64,000 nt of DNA, taken from NCBI RefSeq assembly GCF_001449115.1, contig NZ_LAIJ01000001.1, positions 62,001-126,000 on the forward strand. Direction: 5' to 3'. Of the stretch, positions 59,874 through 64,000 are shown one piece after another (the first letter of the stretch is position 1; every line of letters begins with the position of its first letter). Below the pieces are notes generated by a model. That model did not search any database. It saw nothing but the letters and a program-made list of their open reading frames with translations, and was not told where the DNA came from. The position numbers and the translations under genes were made by a program. The DNA is from Occallatibacter gabretensis. Lineage in GTDB: Bacteria; Acidobacteriota; Terriglobia; Terriglobales; Acidobacteriaceae.

Positions 59874-62847
59874 GGATAGATTTCCTTAATAAGGGGAACT
59901 CGAGATGAAAGGTTGTGCCGGAGCCCATCGCGCTCTCGACGTGAATTTTTCCCGCGTGCTCCTGAATGATGCCGTAGGAGACGCTGAGGCCGAGACCGGT
60001 GCCGCGCTTGCCGTCGGCTCTGGGGATGGTTTTGGTGGTGAAGAAAGGATCGTAGATACGCTTGAGATGATCGGGCGAAATACCTGAGCCGGAATCTGAA
60101 ACGACCGCTTCCACGTGGCCGTTGACGAGCGTAGCGACGCGCAGGCGTCCACCGCCGGGCATGGCGTCACGCGCGTTGAGGAGCAGGTTGAGGAAGACCT
60201 GCTGCAGCTTTCCGGCGTTGCCCTGGATTTCGGGGAGTTCATCGACGAGTTCGAGATCGACATCGATCTGCGCGGTCTTGAACTGGTGCTCAAGGAGCGA
60301 GAGCGTGTCGCGGATGACGGCGTTGAGATTGGTGGCGCGCATCTCTGTGGTGGAGGTGCGGGAGAAATTCAGCAGGCCGTTGGCGATCTCCGCGGCGCGG
60401 AAGCTTTGCTGCGTGATTTTCTCAAGCACCGGGCTGAGGCGCTCATCGCCTTTGAGTTGCTTGGCGAGCATCTGCGCATAACTGGAGATGACGGCGAGCG
60501 GGGTGTTGATTTCATGCGCGACGCCGGCGGCGAGAAGGCCGATGGAGCTGAGCTTGTCGGCCTGCGTGAGCTGCGTTTCGAGCGAAATGCGCTCGGTGAT
60601 GTCATCGACGAGGATGATGCGGCCAACGGAGACGAAGTCGCGCGACATGAGCGGCGCGATGGCGATGTTTACAGTGAGTTGTTCTTCAGCGCGGGTCGTC
60701 AGGCGGAACTTGTAGAGATGATGGACGCCGCTCTCATTGCGGAAGGCGCTGAGGGCCTCAATGAATTCGGCGGGGAAGACTTCGTGGATCGGACGGCCAA
60801 GGGCTTCGGCGCGGCTGAGCGCGTACATGGCCTCCATCTGCGCGTTCCAGCTTTCGATGCGGTCTTCGAGATCGATGGCGAGGATGCCGACGTTGATGGA
60901 TTCGACGATGTTTTCGTTGAATTCCTTGAGGCGTTCGAATTCGACGATCTTGGCTTCGAGGCGCGTGTAGAGGCTGGCGTTCTGGAGAGCGATGCCGATG
61001 TAGCTGGCGAGGGATTCGAGCAGTTCCACGTCTTCTGAAGAGAGAAAGTCGCCATCGAGGGTGCGGCCGAGGCCGATGACGGCGATGGAACGCGTGGTGG
61101 CGCCGGTTTGCGATCCGGATCCGTCCTGAACGCGGCACGGGAGATAGTAGTTGAGGTCAAGGAGTGCGGCGGCGCGACGCTCATCCTCCGGCAGGTGAAG
61201 AGCATGCTGCGCATTTTCGAGAAAGATGTGGGTGTGCTGGCTGCGGTCGAAGTTGAGGAAGCCGAGAGCGAGGCGTCCGGGCTCGCGGGCTGTATTTGCC
61301 TCTTTTGGGAGGCCGTGACTGGCGGCGAGGCAGAGCTGACTCTGACTGGGGTCCGGGCCGCAGTGGAGGAAGATGGCGACGCGTGAGACGAGAAGGGTGC
61401 GCGGAAGCTGTTCGACAATGGAGGCGAGCAGCGCGTTAAGGTCGGTTTCCGAGCTCAAGCCGCGGCCGAATTCGATGAGGGCCTTACGATAGTCGTAGCG
61501 GTTCTGGTCGAAGATGCGATCGACCCATCCCTGAATGCGGCGCTTGAGCGGCTCAAAGCAGGCGAGGACGAGAACGATGGCAATGCCTTCGCCGTAGCCA
61601 CGGACGGCGGCTGGAAGCTGATTGTGCGCGAGGCCGGCGACGAGGGCGATGACTCCAAAATATGCGCCGAGGCTGACGCCGGTGGCGAGCGTGTAAGCTA
61701 CGCCGCGCTTGAAGATGAGGTCCGTATCCATGAGGCGATAACGGACGATGGCCCAGCTGAAGGTGAGCGGAAGAAAGACGAGCGAGAGGCCGGCGAGACG
61801 CGTGACAAGGACCGGCATCCTGAGATCGAGCAGGAAGGGAACTGCGAAGAGCAGCGTGAAGGGGAGCACGGCGAGGAGCGTGCCGCGGGTGAGCCACTTG
61901 AGCTGCTGGCGGAGGAGCGGCGTGTTGGCCTTGCGATAGCTCCAGATAAACTGCGTGGCTGCCAGGAGATAGAAGAGGCTGAGGTATGCGTAACTGACCT
62001 GATCCAGGCGATGCGCGAGCAGACCGGTGGCCTGCCAGCGGGCGATGGCCCAGATCCATAGGGCGAGGACGGCAGTTCCGGGCGCGTAGATGAGCGGGAG
62101 AATCCAGCGGCGGTCGGAGTTGCGGAGACGCTCGTCCGGACTGTTTGAGGCGGCGAAGCTGAGCGCGAAGTGGAGGAAGAGCGCAGGCTGAAGGGCTTCC
62201 GCGACGTGATTACCCCAGTAGACACTCCAGTCGAGAGTGTCGAACTTGCCGGTGTACTTGAGGGCGTAGAGCGCGAAAGAGACCAGGCAGAAGAGATAGA
62301 AGTGCATGGCCCGCGGCGCGGTCCAGCGGCGAAAGAGAACGTAAAGCCCGATGGCGAGATAGATGAGGCCGATGACGCGCTCGGCCTGCGAGAGGCTGCG
62401 GTCGGCAGGCTCGGGAATGACGAGCAATGGCGTTTCGAGCCGGTAGCCATCCCGGGTGATGAAGTAGTGCAGACTTCCGAAGGGGCCAACCCGGTAGAAA
62501 GCACTCTCGATGTCGCTCAGCCGGGTGACAGGCGCAGACGACGCGTTCCTTGGAGCGGTTGGATTCGATGAGAACTGCTCGAGCTCTTCGATGTTTGTTA
62601 CGGGAGCAGTGCTGATGGCGGTCAGCAGGTCATTCTGCTTGAGTCCGGCGCGCGCGCCTGGACTGCCGGGGAGCACACGCTGGGCGATGAGGCCGGAACT
62701 GCCTGGCGCCTCACCCCACCAGACGCCGTCATCGGGCTGCGCCCAGACGCCCTCCTGCCGGAAGTTCCAGACCGCCAGCAGGACCAGCCCGGCCGTGAAG
62801 ACGGCCAGAAGCATGGCTTGCAAACGATTGGAAAGATTGGTCTCCAT
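59866..62847 (-). CDS. Membrane histidine kinase with PDZ, GAF and PAS domains
   Basis: 993 aa. The N-terminus holds a helix (about 10-30) and a PDZ domain (about 45-110, GLIAQRVLPGSPGARAGLKQNDLL). About eight further helices run from about 155 to 420. A GAF domain (about 470-625), then a PAS domain (about 640-750) and the HisKA helix (VAHEINTPL, His near 777) are followed by HATPase N-, G1- and G2-boxes: NLLLNARDAM, DSGSGISPDHL, GTGLGLSVSYGI. It phosphorylates the NtrC-type regulator encoded downstream. Several sensory domains suggest that both periplasmic/membrane and cytoplasmic cues are read. No strong ribosome site at the ATG. Confidence 0.95.
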   Translation of the reverse strand: METNLSNRLQAMLLAVFTAGLVLLAVWNFRQEGVWAQPDDGVWWGEAPGSSGLIAQRVLPGSPGARAGLKQNDLLTAISTAPVTNIEELEQFSSNPTAPRNASSAPVTRLSDIESAFYRVGPFGSLHYFITRDGYRLETPLLVIPEPADRSLSQAERVIGLIYLAIGLYVLFRRWTAPRAMHFYLFCLVSFALYALKYTGKFDTLDWSVYWGNHVAEALQPALFLHFALSFAASNSPDERLRNSDRRWILPLIYAPGTAVLALWIWAIARWQATGLLAHRLDQVSYAYLSLFYLLAATQFIWSYRKANTPLLRQQLKWLTRGTLLAVLPFTLLFAVPFLLDLRMPVLVTRLAGLSLVFLPLTFSWAIVRYRLMDTDLIFKRGVAYTLATGVSLGAYFGVIALVAGLAHNQLPAAVRGYGEGIAIVLVLACFEPLKRRIQGWVDRIFDQNRYDYRKALIEFGRGLSSETDLNALLASIVEQLPRTLLVSRVAIFLHCGPDPSQSQLCLAASHGLPKEANTAREPGRLALGFLNFDRSQHTHIFLENAQHALHLPEDERRAAALLDLNYYLPCRVQDGSGSQTGATTRSIAVIGLGRTLDGDFLSSEDVELLESLASYIGIALQNASLYTRLEAKIVEFERLKEFNENIVESINVGILAIDLEDRIESWNAQMEAMYALSRAEALGRPIHEVFPAEFIEALSAFRNESGVHHLYKFRLTTRAEEQLTVNIAIAPLMSRDFVSVGRIILVDDITERISLETQLTQADKLSSIGLLAAGVAHEINTPLAVISSYAQMLAKQLKGDERLSPVLEKITQQSFRAAEIANGLLNFSRTSTTEMRATNLNAVIRDTLSLLEHQFKTAQIDVDLELVDELPEIQGNAGKLQQVFLNLLLNARDAMPGGGRLRVATLVNGHVEAVVSDSGSGISPDHLKRIYDPFFTTKTIPRADGKRGTGLGLSVSYGIIQEHAGKIHVESAMGSGTTFHLEFPLLRKSIHA

Positions 62848-63031
62848 GGTGAAGTGCTGAGCTTACAAAGGTGTGACTAAGAGTGGAAGCACGTTGTATG
62901 CCACGAGGCCGAGTGGCTGCCAGGACTTTCCAGTAGACCCCAATTTGATGAGACTACGCAAGTTAAGGACGTTTGGGCGGCCGGATAGTTTTGCTCGGAT
63001 GCGGGAAAAGGTCAACAGGAAATACAAAAAA

Positions 63032-63048
63032 TGGTATATATAATACCA
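63032..63048. promoter_or_regulatory. AT-rich palindrome
   Basis: TGGTAT-ATATA-ATACCA, a 6-bp perfect inverted repeat around an AT-rich centre, about 185 bases upstream of the histidine kinase start. Could be a regulator site or part of a promoter. Confidence 0.3.
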
Positions 63049-63084
63049 AAAATGGAATTTCAGTATAAAAATTAGGACCTTTAC

Positions 63085-63345
63085 GGTTAATTTGCGTGCT
63101 TTGCACCGAAGCTGGTGCAGGGGGGATGGGGGAGGGGGGTGGGTGGGTGGCTTATGCAGCGGTTGGTTTTGGGAGTGGTGTTACGGAATTGCAAGGCGTG
63201 AAGTTGTTGCTCATGGGAAGTCTCCGGGTAAGGATTTTGAGGAAGAAGAAAACGGCATGACCTGAAGCCATGCCGTTCCGTTTTTCTGCTCTATATCTAT
63301 TGTCGCAAAAGGGCAGGAAATTATGTGCAAAGTGGACGAAGTTTT
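63085..63345 (+). repeat. Dispersed G-run/hairpin element, copy C (divergent)
   Basis: TGCACC (63102-63107) and GGTGCA (63114-63119) form a hairpin; then G tracts of 6, 5 and 6 at 63120-63139 with further GGGT repeats; then, after a longer spacer, a hairpin (AACGGCATG 63251-63259 with CATGCCGTT 63269-63277) followed by CCGTTTTTCTGC. A GTGGACGAAGT stretch (63332-63342) resembles the 3' box of copies A and B. Order matches them, but 5' box and spacer diverge, so relationship is weaker. Confidence 0.55.
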
Positions 63346-63456
63346 TTGATGTTTAGAATCAATGATTTAGAAAATAGTTTTTCAAGAAGGGCTTGACAAG
63401 TTTTCCACAAGGGGTCGGTAGAGAGAAGACACACGGAAGATTCCTCGACTCACCGC

Positions 63457-63482
63457 CCCCAGACTGAAGAAAGCGTCTGGGG
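63457..63482. other. GC-rich hairpin
   Basis: CCCCAGAC (63457-63464) and GTCTGGGG (63475-63482) are perfect arms. The surrounding 'cctcgactcaccgccc' and 'cgctcagggtgacac' resemble intergenic repeat phrases I associate with related genomes. It could act as a terminator of the TetR gene read on the minus strand, though the T run is weak. Confidence 0.35.
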
Positions 63483-63531
63483 CCGTGTTCGCTCAGGGTG
63501 ACACGCTTGAAGGAAGGCCAAGCGGCAATAA

Positions 63532-64000
63532 TTAGATGGAAGCGGCGAGGAAGATCGGCTTTACCAAGGCTTCTATCTTTGCGGCCATTTCCTCGGCTGG
63601 AATGCGATCGGGAGTCTGGTACCAGCGGCTGGCGGCTCCGAAGATGGCCCAGGCTGCGGCGGCTGCAAGGAGCTCGACGTCGGTTCCGGGACGGGCCTCA
63701 TGGTGGGCCGCACCTTCCCGGAATATGTCCTCCACGGCGGGGATGATGGAACCTTCGAGGGGCAGCTTGGTTAATTGAGATGGACAACCCGCTGTGTCGG
63801 CGAGGTAATCCAGAACCCCGAGGGATATGGCGCGCAGGGCATTGTCGCAATCTGTAAAAGTAAGTCCGCGGCGCGTGATAAGGCTGCGGAAGCGTGCGGC
63901 TGTCATGGCCTGTAGCAGCGCGTTTTTGTCCGGGTAATGCAGATAGAAGGTGCCCCGGTTGAGGCCAGCTTCATCAGCGATCTCCTGGATGGAGATGTCG
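63532..64000 (-). CDS. TetR-family transcriptional regulator (partial, 5' end outside window)
   Basis: At least 156 residues. The stretch entering the window (SIQEIADEAGLNRGTFYLHY then PDKNALLQAM) is a TetR helix-turn-helix core. The C-terminal part (TAARFRSLITRRGLTFTDCDN, LLAAAAAWAIFGAASRWYQTPD) is a helical ligand-binding domain ending at the stop near 63532. The N-terminus and start lie beyond position 64000. An ATG at 63906 inside the gene is not the start. Ligand unknown. Confidence 0.9.
   Translation of the reverse strand, partial: DISIQEIADEAGLNRGTFYLHYPDKNALLQAMTAARFRSLITRRGLTFTDCDNALRAISLGVLDYLADTAGCPSQLTKLPLEGSIIPAVEDIFREGAAHHEARPGTDVELLAAAAAWAIFGAASRWYQTPDRIPAEEMAAKIEALVKPIFLAASI

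Larger units (their letters stand above)
62848..63531. other. Long intergenic region
   Basis: About 680 bases between the histidine kinase and the TetR gene. It contains an AT-rich stretch with a palindrome (TGGTAT at 63032-63037 with ATACCA at 63043-63048), element copy C and a GC-rich hairpin (CCCCAGAC at 63457-63464 with GTCTGGGG at 63475-63482). No protein-coding gene is supported. Confidence 0.55.

Noticed and set aside
1..64000. tRNA, rRNA, CRISPR arrays, insertion sequences or phage genes
   Set aside because: No cloverleaf, rRNA-like stretch, regular direct repeat array, transposase or phage structural motif was recognised on either strand by eye; a tRNAscan or Infernal run would be the decisive check.

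Overview
The window looks like chromosomal DNA of an acidobacterium, most likely Acidobacteriaceae/Terriglobia. This is inferred from GC-rich, densely packed genes, several acidobacterial-style secreted and outer-membrane proteins, the futalosine menaquinone gene mqnE, a cobalamin-riboswitch-controlled metE, and characteristic hairpin repeats between genes. No rRNA, tRNA, CRISPR array, insertion sequence or phage gene was recognised. All identities come from reading motifs; no database search was possible.

Layout. 1-3120: a noncoding block with two repeat types, an HtrA protease and a small peptidoglycan-binding-like protein. 3132-8699 (minus): secreted carboxylesterase, lysA, an alpha/beta hydrolase, a PspC/zinc-ribbon protein and a TPR protein. 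8896-9776: an AT-richer accessory patch with an unrecognised protein and a 25-codon ORF. 9836-12397: pyrF, two neighbouring genes each broken by one frameshift, and a lipoprotein. 12548-17782: B12 riboswitch plus metE, a divergent LysR/SDR pair and a DJ-1/PfpI protein. 17791-25132: an acetyltransferase, a secreted toroid protein carrying a CxxCH haem motif, a haloperoxidase-like hydrolase, a DUF4157 effector-like protein, a 59-aa zinc ribbon and a secreted proline-rich protein. 25239-30445: CPBP membrane protein, accA, a CoA-binding protein, a DsbD-like protein and a small protein.

30494-45587: UDP-galactopyranose mutase with an exostosin-like glycosyltransferase, rarA and a SpoU methyltransferase, Sua5 and a YdcF-like protein, a VapBC module with a palindromic operator, a DUF92 protein, a GH31 glucosidase, a beta-propeller lipoprotein, tlyA, a sugar-nucleotide epimerase and a HAD-UbiA fusion. 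45782-54977: an OmpA-like outer membrane protein, mqnE, a small membrane protein, an amidohydrolase, a zinc phospholipase C-like protein, glutaryl-CoA dehydrogenase and an MlaFE-like lipid transporter. 55170-58398: trehalose synthesis, in which OtsA is fused to a membrane sensor/HAMP module, followed by OtsB. 58437-62847: a sigma-54 response regulator and its large PDZ/GAF/PAS histidine kinase. 63532-64000: a partial TetR regulator.

The most unusual observations are a roughly 260-bp dispersed noncoding element (5' box, small hairpin, G-run tract, GC-rich terminator-like hairpin, 3' box) present three times (172-433 plus; 47516-47758 minus; about 63085-63345 plus), the membrane-anchored OtsA fusion, the orphan DUF4157 protein with a hydrolase-like C-terminus, and the CxxCH-containing toroid protein. 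Genes for envelope building and export dominate (Glf, glycosyltransferase, UbiA fusion, MlaFE, OmpA-like, DsbD, HtrA), with biosynthetic genes scattered among them.
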